This document shows positions 39,734 to 49,130 of a stretch of 64,000 bases of DNA, one piece after another; position 1 is the first letter of the stretch, and each line of letters begins with the position of its first letter. Made by a program: the position numbers and the translations under genes. The DNA is taken from NCBI GenBank assembly GCA_013359255.1, contig JABWCF010000003.1, positions 239,246-303,245 on the forward strand, in the 5' to 3' direction. Under the pieces are notes generated by a model. It did not search any database and was not told where the DNA came from. It saw only the letters and a program-made list of their open reading frames with translations. The DNA comes from Flavobacteriales bacterium. GTDB lineage: Bacteria > Bacteroidota > Bacteroidia > Flavobacteriales_E > Vicingaceae.

Positions 39734-40918
39734 TTACACCAAATGTACCTCCACAATTTCTCCTTTTTTTACTTCGTTTTTTCCGGCAGGTAAATAGATT
39801 AATGCATTAGATGTAGCAAAAGTTTGCAGCATATGTGAACCCTGTTTGCCTAATAAACAAACTCTACCCTTTTTTAAAAAAGCTTTTAAAAAGTGCCCAC
39901 GGCTATCTTTTACATGTATCGCTTCTTCGCTTGTTGCATATACAATCGGAAAAGGGCAATCATTTTGCCCCTCTATTTTTGCCAGCAAAGGAATTACGTA
40001 CTGGTACAAACAAACTAATGCGGCTGCAGGATTTCCGGGTAAGCCGAAAACAAAGGTATTTCCTCTTTTGCCAAAAAACACCGGTTTTCCTGGCTTTTGA
40101 TTTACCTTGTAAAATATTTCTTCTACCCCTAACTCTTTAAAAGCCCTTCCTGTAAAATCGTAATCGCCCACCGAGATACCTCCCGATACAATAACTATTT
40201 CATTACTTTCGAATAATGTTCTCAATGTTTTTACAAGTAGGGTATAGTTATCATCGGCTTTCAATACATTCTGTACATGATAAGAGAATTTTTTAAGTGC
40301 GTTTTCGATGGCGGCAGAATTCGATTCATAAATCTGTCCGTGCTTTAGTTCATCTCCTGGTTGCACCAATTCTGTTCCTGTTACCAATATTCCTATCGTT
40401 GGTTTTTCAGATACTTTTACAGAAAGTATCCCTTGCGAAAGAAGAACTGCTATACTTGCCGGATTTAATTTTAACCCTTTGGGTAAAAGAATTTCTCCTT
40501 TTTTTATTTCATCGCCAATGGGCCTTATGTTTTGCTCTTCTCTTAATGGAAACTCCCGAATAATAATACCCTCATCGGTAGTTTGTGTTTTTTCTTGCAT
40601 TACCACTGCATTGGCATTTTCGGGAATTGGAGCTCCCGTAAAAATACGAATACCGGTTCCTCTTTCGAGAGTGAGGTATTGAGTGTTTCCCGCAGCAGCC
40701 TCATTTCTTACCGGAAGAAATGTATTTACTTCTTTTACATCATCAAAACAAACCGCATATCCATCTACTGCTGATTGGGGAAAGGGAGGTAAATCCATAA
40801 CAGCATAAATGTTTTCGCTGAGTACATAATCTAATGCTTCTTTAACGGCAAGGGATTTCGATGTAATATTAACTTGCTGTTTTTGTATTAGTTCCTTGGC
40901 TTTTTCAATAGTTATCAT
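39734..40918 (-). CDS. moeA: Molybdopterin molybdenumtransferase
   Basis: LPPFPQSAVDGYAV, RIFTGAPIPENANAVVMQE, GTELVQPGDELKHGQIYESNS, SGGISVGDYDF, KPVFFGKRGNTFVFGLPGNPAAALVC. Confidence 0.96.
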   Translation of the reverse strand: MITIEKAKELIQKQQVNITSKSLAVKEALDYVLSENIYAVMDLPPFPQSAVDGYAVCFDDVKEVNTFLPVRNEAAAGNTQYLTLERGTGIRIFTGAPIPENANAVVMQEKTQTTDEGIIIREFPLREEQNIRPIGDEIKKGEILLPKGLKLNPASIAVLLSQGILSVKVSEKPTIGILVTGTELVQPGDELKHGQIYESNSAAIENALKKFSYHVQNVLKADDNYTLLVKTLRTLFESNEIVIVSGGISVGDYDFTGRAFKELGVEEIFYKVNQKPGKPVFFGKRGNTFVFGLPGNPAAALVCLYQYVIPLLAKIEGQNDCPFPIVYATSEEAIHVKDSRGHFLKAFLKKGRVCLLGKQGSHMLQTFATSNALIYLPAGKNEVKKGEIVEVHLV

Positions 40919-40993
40919 GGTACAAATGTTGGTAATTATTCTGAAACAAAAAATTTCACTCTTTGTGTAAAAATAATTTTGCGCTCAAATTTT

Positions 40994-42706
40994 ATGATAA
41001 AAAAATTATTCATATCCATTTTTTTAGTGGTTTTTTCTGCGGCTCTTTTTGCACAACAAGTAGAAACCTACTATTGGAAAAACGAAAAGAAAAAAGCCGA
41101 AGGTAAAATTGCTGACGGGCTAGAAGATGGTATATGGAAATTTTGGAACGAAAACGGAATACTTATTCAGCAAATAACCTACAAAGAAGGCTTATACAAT
41201 GGAGAGTATACTTATTTCTGGGAGAACGGAAAAATTCGGGAATATGGAAATTTTAGCAGAAACCGCAAACATGGTATGTTTATCGCTTATTATGAGAACG
41301 GAAACCCACAACAAAAAGGAAAATACAACATTGGGTATAGGGATAGTACTTGGGCCAGTTTTTTCGAAAACGGAAAACCTCAACTAGAAGTTGCTTATAA
41401 AAACGATACGCTGCAGGGAACCTCCACCGAATGGCACGAAAACGGAAATATTAAATCAATTTCTAAATACGAAAATGGAGTTTCTTTCCTAATCAGTTAT
41501 TTCGATGCACAAAACAATCCCTTGGTTGAAAATGGAAAAGGTCGTGTTATTGAAACGCATAAAAACGGGCTGAAAAAAATAGACGGTACCTACGAAAAAG
41601 GGAAAAAGGAAGGAAAATGGAAAACATGGTTCGAAAATGGAAAAACCGATTACGAAGGCTTTTACGAAAATGATGTAATGCATGGAAAATGGATTTACTA
41701 TTTTAATAATGGTCAAAAAAGATTAGAAGGGAGATTAGATAAAGGACAGAAAGAAGGTTTATGGACATACTGGAATGAAAACGGCAACATAATTAAAGAA
41801 TTACATTTTACAAACGGCAAAGAAAATGGTCCATGCAAAGAATGGTTCTCTAATGGAAAACCTAGTACGGAAGGCCATTATATTAATGGAAGTAAAAACG
41901 GACGATGGGTTTATTTTCTGCCTAATGGAAACAAAGATTTTGAAGGCGAATTTAAAGAAGGGTTACGCCACGGAAAATGGCTATTTTATTACCACGATAT
42001 AGGAAGCAAAGAATACGGAGGCTTTTACAAAGAAGAACTACGAGACAGCCTTTGGACATACTGGTACAAAAGCGGACTGAAATGGAAAGAAGGAATGTAC
42101 AAAAATGGAAAACGCGAGGGAGAATGGCTTACTTGGTCGGATAAAGGCATATTAGTAAAACAAGGAAGTTTTATAAATGGACAGGAAGAAGGCTTATGGA
42201 AAGCGTGGTACGATGACGGCAAACCTATGCAAGAAGGCTTTTACAAACAAGGGATTATGGATGGTGAATGGAAAGCATGGTACCCTAACGGCAATATCAA
42301 TTACATTGGCTTTTATATTAAAGGAGTAAAAGACGATTCGTGGAAATATTATTTCGAAAATGGATTGGATAAATTATTTGAAAACTATACCAATGGTACG
42401 TTAAACGGAGCATATATTTCATACTTCGAAAACGGAAAAAAAGATTCGGAAGGCACTTACCTTAACGGAAAACAGCACGCCTGGTGGATTTACTACTACG
42501 ATACAGGAAATAAATTACGAGAAGCCACCTATGTAAATGGAAGGCAAGACGGTAAAATTACCTCATGGTATCCTTGGGGAAGTATTCAAAGCGAATTAAA
42601 TTATAAAAATGGTGTGCCTCATGGCAAATGGATATACTTTGGGAAAAAACCAACCGACCCGGTTACAGAAATGTATTTTAAAAACGGAGTAAAAGTTGAA
42701 AAGTAA
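40994..42706 (+). CDS. Secreted MORN-like (YwqK-type) tandem repeat protein
   Basis: Signal peptide MIKKLFISIFLVVFSAALFAQ; whole protein is ~23-aa repeats of type G.W..Y.ENG....EG.Y.NG. Confidence 0.85.
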   Translation: MIKKLFISIFLVVFSAALFAQQVETYYWKNEKKKAEGKIADGLEDGIWKFWNENGILIQQITYKEGLYNGEYTYFWENGKIREYGNFSRNRKHGMFIAYYENGNPQQKGKYNIGYRDSTWASFFENGKPQLEVAYKNDTLQGTSTEWHENGNIKSISKYENGVSFLISYFDAQNNPLVENGKGRVIETHKNGLKKIDGTYEKGKKEGKWKTWFENGKTDYEGFYENDVMHGKWIYYFNNGQKRLEGRLDKGQKEGLWTYWNENGNIIKELHFTNGKENGPCKEWFSNGKPSTEGHYINGSKNGRWVYFLPNGNKDFEGEFKEGLRHGKWLFYYHDIGSKEYGGFYKEELRDSLWTYWYKSGLKWKEGMYKNGKREGEWLTWSDKGILVKQGSFINGQEEGLWKAWYDDGKPMQEGFYKQGIMDGEWKAWYPNGNINYIGFYIKGVKDDSWKYYFENGLDKLFENYTNGTLNGAYISYFENGKKDSEGTYLNGKQHAWWIYYYDTGNKLREATYVNGRQDGKITSWYPWGSIQSELNYKNGVPHGKWIYFGKKPTDPVTEMYFKNGVKVEK

Positions 42707-42784
42707 ATTTCCTAATAAATTTACCCTTTGATTCAGCAATATTACAGCAACTATATCCCCAAACTGTAACAAGCATTTTAAATA

Positions 42785-45073
42785 CTATTTTTCATTACCC
42801 GTTAACTGGACATTCGGCTTGTTTTTATGGTAGCCGAGATAGCTTATCTTATAAGCATAATCGGGAGCCAAAGCATAAAGAGTAATGGGTAATTTTAGTC
42901 GGCCTCTTCTATTCGTAGGCATAACCAGTGTATGGCTGAACATATTCTCTGGCAAAACCCCTTGTGTATGATAAAAATCGATCTGATACCAATGCTTAAG
43001 AGTTGAACTTGTTGTTTTTTTTAACCCTTCTATCAAGAATGTTTCATTCAGCACATCACTTACATCATTTTGGTAGTAGTCTATATATTCCGGTTTATTG
43101 TAATTAAATGTACCTGAAACCAGTAAATGTCCATCTTCACAAATACATGAATAATCTGAAGTATTTGCAACCATTTTTTGTATACAATTTGAAGTATTAA
43201 ATAAATTGCGCCATCGATAGGTTGCATTATGTACCCAGCCAAGAACACTCTCTTTTTGATTAGAAAGTAAATAATAGTTTTCTATTTTCATTTTATCAAT
43301 ACTGCCATCTTTCCACTTGTTAGGTTTATATGAATACCCTTCCAAATTTTCTGTTGAGAGAAAGTTTTTTAAATATTGAAAATACTGTTCATGCCCAGTT
43401 TTAAATATTCCCCTATCCCACCACCAATGCATACCACTGCTCATATTGCCCATCATAAAAGTAGCCCATACATTATTTTTAAATTCATAGGGTTCGCAGC
43501 AATAAATTAAATTGGTAGGATCATCGCTAAAACCTATTTCTTCGCAGATAACAGGTTTGTTAAAATATTTCCATAATTTATCGGTTTGTTCAAAACGGTC
43601 TTCATAATTGGTATATTTACGTTCATCGTGGTATTGGTGAAAACCTACTAAATCTACAACGTGGTTAAAATCATAACTAGTTTTTTTGGGTAATTCATAC
43701 AATTCTTTCAGTCTGCTTGGAGATTTTCCTTGTGTAAAAGTGATGGTAAAAAATAAATTAGGGTTATGCCTTTTTGTAGTAAATGCCATTTGGGCAAGCC
43801 AATCTCGTATTGAGGTTTGTTCTGTCGATTTTAATGGTTTATCAAATATATCTCCTCTCCCTTCGCTTTCCGGAATAAAAAGATCTAATTCCGAATATTC
43901 ATATACCGACATATTAGAGCTATATCCCCAACGAGCCATGATGTAACGCAGACAGTGTTTTTGCCATTTTATTACCTCCTGATGAGTAAAAAAATCTATT
44001 CTTTGTGTAAGATGAAATGCTTTTTTATAGGGGTTCTCCACCCAACTTACATGATCCCATTCAGGACCATCTTTAAGAACTTCTACATGATGCCTGAACA
44101 ACATAAAATAAATATCCTTTTCTTCAGCTAATTCAATCAGTTCATCAAACATCTGCATGTGTTTCATGCGTGGTGTATAGTTGTTGAACTCTATCCAATC
44201 GGGTAACGCATTTTGTGCTCCCAATTCCAGTCGCAAAAAATTACCTCCATTATTTGCAAAGTTTTGTATCCATGTTTTGTGTTGTGCCAACTCGGTGGAT
44301 GTCCAATTATCGTCATAGGTAGAATGGGTAATATTCATTCCTATTCCTTTAAACGTGGTTTTGTTTTCTTTGAAGTAAAGGTAGCGATCTCTTTCATCAC
44401 CATAGTTTCCTTTCACAAGGTAGCCGTTGTGATTAGAGGGCACGCAAACAAATGTAATTACATAATTCCCATTAATGGTTTCATTGGGCATTACCACACT
44501 TACGCTCAGTTTCCAAGTACCTAACTCATCGGGTGCAAATCTAAAGCGAAAGGAAAAATCGGTATTCTGTTTTGTGTATGTTCCGCCAAGATTTTCGTAA
44601 GGTTCATAGTAAAATGCCGGCTTTATGTATTGTTGGTTAGAGGGAGATTGTAATGTAATTCTTACGTCTAACAAATCGGGGTCATAAGGGTTTAGCTGAT
44701 TTTCCGGGTGAATTCCTTTTAAAAAATCATCTACTTTTTTCTGTATGAGTTCAGGTAATTTAAACCCTAATTCCATTTTTTGATATTTCCCAACCAAGCA
44801 GGGTGTGGCATTTGGCACAAACCAAGCTGCATCAATGGTAGGTTCATCAATATTCGCAGGAATATGTTTTACCGAGTCGGGCTGCATTTGTGAATTTAAA
44901 TTCGATTGTTTAATTAAATTCAAGCATGAAATAGGTTTCGGGGTTACCTGTTGTGCAGTAACTGAAAAATATGGAATCGCAAGGTATATCAGTAAAATAA
45001 ATGTATTACTCCTTATTCCTTTACCCTCACGAAATTCGGAATATTGTTTTTTATATTTTTTCGAATTTGGCAT
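42785..45073 (-). CDS. Secreted putative glycoside hydrolase with DUF5060-like N-terminal domain
   Basis: Signal peptide; FSFRFRFAPDELGTWKLSVSV, GNYGDERDRYLYFKENKTTFKGIGMNI; TIM-barrel-like YEYSELDLF and KPVICEEIGFSD. Confidence 0.7.
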   Translation of the reverse strand: MPNSKKYKKQYSEFREGKGIRSNTFILLIYLAIPYFSVTAQQVTPKPISCLNLIKQSNLNSQMQPDSVKHIPANIDEPTIDAAWFVPNATPCLVGKYQKMELGFKLPELIQKKVDDFLKGIHPENQLNPYDPDLLDVRITLQSPSNQQYIKPAFYYEPYENLGGTYTKQNTDFSFRFRFAPDELGTWKLSVSVVMPNETINGNYVITFVCVPSNHNGYLVKGNYGDERDRYLYFKENKTTFKGIGMNITHSTYDDNWTSTELAQHKTWIQNFANNGGNFLRLELGAQNALPDWIEFNNYTPRMKHMQMFDELIELAEEKDIYFMLFRHHVEVLKDGPEWDHVSWVENPYKKAFHLTQRIDFFTHQEVIKWQKHCLRYIMARWGYSSNMSVYEYSELDLFIPESEGRGDIFDKPLKSTEQTSIRDWLAQMAFTTKRHNPNLFFTITFTQGKSPSRLKELYELPKKTSYDFNHVVDLVGFHQYHDERKYTNYEDRFEQTDKLWKYFNKPVICEEIGFSDDPTNLIYCCEPYEFKNNVWATFMMGNMSSGMHWWWDRGIFKTGHEQYFQYLKNFLSTENLEGYSYKPNKWKDGSIDKMKIENYYLLSNQKESVLGWVHNATYRWRNLFNTSNCIQKMVANTSDYSCICEDGHLLVSGTFNYNKPEYIDYYQNDVSDVLNETFLIEGLKKTTSSTLKHWYQIDFYHTQGVLPENMFSHTLVMPTNRRGRLKLPITLYALAPDYAYKISYLGYHKNKPNVQLTGNEK

Positions 45074-45082
45074 AAAAACGAG

Positions 45083-45967
45083 TTATTTTTTAAAAGGCAT
45101 ACTTACCATAAAAACGCCTGTAAAGATAAGTAAAGCCGAAATAATTTTTATGTGATTAATACTGTCTTTTGCTAGTAACACCGCAATAAAAGCAGCAAAT
45201 AAAGGTTGCAGATAAATATACGTTGAAACCACTGAAGGACTTAATTTTTTTAGTCCGATTATATTAAACAGATAGGCTAAAAAAGTAGTAGCAAAAATAA
45301 CAAAAGCAAATTCGCTCCAAATAATGGGGCTAAACTCTTGCCATTTAATTTCGGTAAATTCATTCCAACCAAAAGGAATAACAAAAATAAAACCAAATAA
45401 AAACACCCATTTAATTACTGTAACCGGATGATAGCGGTACATCAAAGGTTTTACCCAAACCATATAAAAAGCGTAACTGGCTGCATTTAAAAAAATAAAC
45501 ACATCACCCGTTGAGGTATTATGACTAACGGCTGCTTGTCCGGAATTCAAAAGTAAAAATAAAGCACCGGCCATGCCACACAATACACCCAGTATTTTTC
45601 GATTGCTTAGCCTTTCGCCTATAAGAAGAGTAGCTGCAAGTAGAACCAATATGGGGTTGGTTGTCATTATAATAGCCGCATTAATAGGAGTGGTTATATT
45701 TAACCCTCCAAAAAACATAAGCTGATTTATGGCTACTCCGGAAATTCCGCAAATAACCAATCGTTTTATATCTTGTTTCTGAATTCTTTCTTTTACAAAA
45801 AAATAATGCATAACCCAAAATAGAAGTGTTGCGGTAGCTACCCGGCAAAAAATAAAACCATAAGGTTTTACGTAAGCCGGCATTACATCTTTTGCTATGG
45901 TAAAATTTAATCCATAAATCAGGTTCGCTGCAATAACAGCCAAATGGGCATAAACAATCTTTTTCAA
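45083..45967 (-). CDS. EamA/DMT family transporter
   Basis: Ten-TM pattern; IYGLNFTIAKDVMPAY, SPSVVSTYIYLQPLFAAFIAVLLAKD. Confidence 0.9.
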   Translation of the reverse strand: MKKIVYAHLAVIAANLIYGLNFTIAKDVMPAYVKPYGFIFCRVATATLLFWVMHYFFVKERIQKQDIKRLVICGISGVAINQLMFFGGLNITTPINAAIIMTTNPILVLLAATLLIGERLSNRKILGVLCGMAGALFLLLNSGQAAVSHNTSTGDVFIFLNAASYAFYMVWVKPLMYRYHPVTVIKWVFLFGFIFVIPFGWNEFTEIKWQEFSPIIWSEFAFVIFATTFLAYLFNIIGLKKLSPSVVSTYIYLQPLFAAFIAVLLAKDSINHIKIISALLIFTGVFMVSMPFKK

Positions 45968-46111
45968 ATTGAAAAACTCTTAATGTAAAAAGTAAAGGCA
46001 TCTATCAGAAAGCAAACCAGATTCATCGTAAGGAATAAAGGAATAGGCAAAAATAAAATTTGAAACCGATTTTAATGAAACAAAAGTAATAATTTAACAG
46101 CCGCATAATTT

Positions 46112-47167
46112 ATGAAAACACAAGACGCCCTAAAACTCTTTACACCTCGCAGAATAGCGATACCGGTAGTAATTGGTTTAGGTGCAGCGGGCTATATGCT
46201 CTATTCTAATTTCGATGCACAAGCATTTAAGAAAGTAGAAATTACCGGAACCTTTGTTTTTTTTATTTTTCTTGCATTCATCATGATGCTTATACGCGAT
46301 TTGGCTTATATGTATCGTATTCGAGTGTTAACCGACCAACAACTCTCCTGGCGAAAATCATTTGATGTCATTATGCTTTGGGAATTTGCATCTGCCATTA
46401 CCCCCTCCGTAGTAGGTGGATCGGGCGTGGCTCTTTTTATTTTAAATAAAGAAGGAATCAATTTAGGAAGAAGCACAGCGGTGGTTATGGTTACTGCTTT
46501 TTTAGATGAGCTATTTTACATTATTATGGTCCCTTTGGTATTGTTTGCAGTGGGAGTAAGCCATCTCTTTCCGGTTGATTTACAAAAAGAAATTTTTGGT
46601 ATTACACTAGGCACAAAAGAAATTTTTATTACAGGATATGTGTTTATTTTATTCCTTACCATAACCATTATTTATGCTATTTTTATAAGCCCTACACGTT
46701 TTAAAAAAGTACTTTTTTCCATTTTTAAAATGCGTATTCTAAAAAAATGGAGATTAGCGGCAGTGCGTACTTCAAACGATTTAATCATTACTTCGGCCGA
46801 ACTGAAAGGAAAACCATTTTCCTTTTGGACAAAGGCATTTGGTAGTACATTGTTTTCATGGACAGCCCGTTTTTGGGTAGTAAATTTTATTATTCTAGCC
46901 TTTGCTTCAGCCTCTTTTCAAGAACACATGTTAATTTACGCCCGCCAGTTGGTAATGTGGGTTATTATGCTCATAAGCCCTACCCCAGGCAGCAGCGGGG
47001 TTGCCGAGTTTGCCTTTTCAGGATTTTTAAGAGATTTTACTCCGGTCGGATTATCCGAAGCATTAGCTCTTTTATGGCGTTTCATCAGCTATTACCCGTA
47101 TTTATTTATTGGGGCTATAGTTCTTCCTCGTTGGATAAAAAGAGTTTTCCCTATGAATACCCATTAA
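46112..47167 (+). CDS. YbhN/lysylphosphatidylglycerol synthase-type TM (flippase-like) protein
   Basis: ALFILNKEGINLGRSTAVVMVTAFLDELFY; PTPGSSGVAEFAFSGFL; polytopic membrane protein. Confidence 0.83.
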   Translation: MKTQDALKLFTPRRIAIPVVIGLGAAGYMLYSNFDAQAFKKVEITGTFVFFIFLAFIMMLIRDLAYMYRIRVLTDQQLSWRKSFDVIMLWEFASAITPSVVGGSGVALFILNKEGINLGRSTAVVMVTAFLDELFYIIMVPLVLFAVGVSHLFPVDLQKEIFGITLGTKEIFITGYVFILFLTITIIYAIFISPTRFKKVLFSIFKMRILKKWRLAAVRTSNDLIITSAELKGKPFSFWTKAFGSTLFSWTARFWVVNFIILAFASASFQEHMLIYARQLVMWVIMLISPTPGSSGVAEFAFSGFLRDFTPVGLSEALALLWRFISYYPYLFIGAIVLPRWIKRVFPMNTH

Positions 47168-47237
47168 TTTTTCTTTGACATGACCACGAAACACGTAATT
47201 TTACCCTCACATAACTAATTTTTTTATACTACTAACA

Positions 47238-48374
47238 ATGAAATTCGGAACAAAAGCCATTCACGCTGGGGTAGAACCAGACCCCACCACAGGAGCGATT
47301 ATGACACCCATTTATCAAACCTCTACGTTTGTGCAAGAATATCCAGGAACACACAAAGGATATGCTTATGCCAGAGGAAAAAACCCAACACGCAACGTAC
47401 TTGAAAAAAATATTGCAGCCCTCGAAAACGCAAAACATGGTTTGTGTTTTTCAAGTGGCATGGGAGCTACCGATGCCGTTATAAAACTTTTAAAACCCGG
47501 TGATGAAGTAATTACCGGAAACGATTTATATGGCGGTTCCTACCGGATGTTTACAAAAATATTCGAGCCCATGGGAATCAAATTTCACTTTATTGATTTG
47601 AACAAAGCCGAAAATATAGAGCACTACATTAATGCAAACACCAAACTACTTTGGGTAGAAACACCCACCAATCCTACTATGCAAATTGTAGATATTGCAG
47701 CATGTGCCTCTATTGCCAAAAAGCACCAAATACTTTTTACGGTAGACAACACCTTTGCTTCGCCCTACCTACAAAACCCAATAGATTTAGGAGCCGATAT
47801 CGTAATGCACTCGGTAACCAAATATTTGGGAGGGCATTCTGATGTGGTAATGGGAGCCCTAGTAACCAACAGCGATGAAATTTACAATCAACTCGCTTTT
47901 ATTCATAATTCATGTGGAGCCACCCCAGGCCCAATGGATTCTTTTTTAGTAATACGAGGCATTAAAACCCTGCACCTACGTATGGAAAGACATTGCAGTA
48001 ACGGTGAAAAAATAGCCCACTTTTTACGCTCACACCCAAAAGTAGAAAAAGTATACTGGCCCGGATTTGAAGACCATTCCAACCATGCCATCGCTAAAAA
48101 ACAAATGAAAGGGTTTGGAGGAATGATTTCTTTTGTGATAAAAGGAAATATGGAAGAAACATTCAGAATAGCTTCTGCATTTAAGGTATTTTCCTTAGCC
48201 GAATCGTTAGGTGGAGTAGAATCTCTAGTCAATCACCCCGCCACTATGACACACGCATCGATTCCAAAACTCGAAAGAGAAAAAGCAGGAGTAGTAGATT
48301 CACTGCTACGTTTAAGCGTTGGAGTAGAAGATATCGAAGACTTATTAGAAGATTTAAAACAAGCATTATCTTAG
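47238..48374 (+). CDS. Cys/Met metabolism PLP-dependent enzyme (cystathionine gamma-synthase/lyase)
   Basis: TKAIHAGVEPDPTTGAIMTPIYQTSTF, YARGKNPTRNVLEKNIAALE, HSVTKYLGGHSDVVMGA, SLGGVESLVNHPATMTHASI. Confidence 0.94.
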   Translation: MKFGTKAIHAGVEPDPTTGAIMTPIYQTSTFVQEYPGTHKGYAYARGKNPTRNVLEKNIAALENAKHGLCFSSGMGATDAVIKLLKPGDEVITGNDLYGGSYRMFTKIFEPMGIKFHFIDLNKAENIEHYINANTKLLWVETPTNPTMQIVDIAACASIAKKHQILFTVDNTFASPYLQNPIDLGADIVMHSVTKYLGGHSDVVMGALVTNSDEIYNQLAFIHNSCGATPGPMDSFLVIRGIKTLHLRMERHCSNGEKIAHFLRSHPKVEKVYWPGFEDHSNHAIAKKQMKGFGGMISFVIKGNMEETFRIASAFKVFSLAESLGGVESLVNHPATMTHASIPKLEREKAGVVDSLLRLSVGVEDIEDLLEDLKQALS

Positions 48375-48392
48375 CATAAAAAATAAAAACCC

Positions 48393-49088
48393 ATGAAAGG
48401 AAGTCGTTTTGCTGTAATTGGTCTAGGGCAATTTGGTAGTGAAATAGCCCGTATTCTTGCTAAAAAAGGAGCCGAAGTAATGGCCATAGATAATAACGAA
48501 ACCCACATCGAAAACATTAAAGACGAAGTAGCTTACGCAGTTTGCCTCGATGCAGCCGATAAAAAAGCACTCAAATCTCAGGAAATAGAAAAGTTTGATG
48601 CTGTGGTAGTAGCCATTGGCGAGGACTTTGAAACTCTTTTGCTTTGCACGGTTTTTTTGCAGGAATTAAAAGCCAAACGTATTATAGCCCGCGGAAACGG
48701 AGCCCAACAACGCATGATTCTTGAAAAAATAGGCATTAAAGAAATTCTATCGCCCGAGCAGGAAGTAGGCCGAGTGGTGGCCGAAAAACTATTAAACCCC
48801 AATGTTGTTGGGCTTTTGCAATTACCCGATGATTACGAAATAGCAGAAATTAAAGCCCCAAAAGGAGTACACAACCGTACCCTTACAGACATTGCACTCC
48901 GCGATAAATACAAATTAAACTTAGTAACCATAAAACGAGATTACGAGGTAAAAAGTGGAAATGAAACTAAACTAACTTCACATATTATTGGAGTCCCATC
49001 ATCAGAAACCATTATCTATGATACTGATACTATTGTAGTTTTCGGAACTATCAAGGATATTCAGAAGTTTACCGAAATTAATCAATAG
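48393..49088 (+). CDS. TrkA/KtrA-type potassium channel regulatory subunit
   Basis: RFAVIGLGQFGSEIARILAKKGAEVMAIDNNETHIENI; RCK C-terminal domain. Confidence 0.92.
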   Translation: MKGSRFAVIGLGQFGSEIARILAKKGAEVMAIDNNETHIENIKDEVAYAVCLDAADKKALKSQEIEKFDAVVVAIGEDFETLLLCTVFLQELKAKRIIARGNGAQQRMILEKIGIKEILSPEQEVGRVVAEKLLNPNVVGLLQLPDDYEIAEIKAPKGVHNRTLTDIALRDKYKLNLVTIKRDYEVKSGNETKLTSHIIGVPSSETIIYDTDTIVVFGTIKDIQKFTEINQ

Positions 49089-49130
49089 CGGTTTCTGAAA
49101 AAAATTATTTAATTTTAGGCAAATTATAAA

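Noticed and set aside
40979-42706. Tandem DNA repeat or CRISPR-like array in the MORN gene
   Set aside because: The periodicity is at protein level with diverged codons; no conserved DNA repeats with unique spacers.
40994-42706. Toxin-antitoxin system annotation for the YwqK-like repeat protein
   Set aside because: No toxin gene neighbour; secreted; neighbours are moeA and a glycoside hydrolase.
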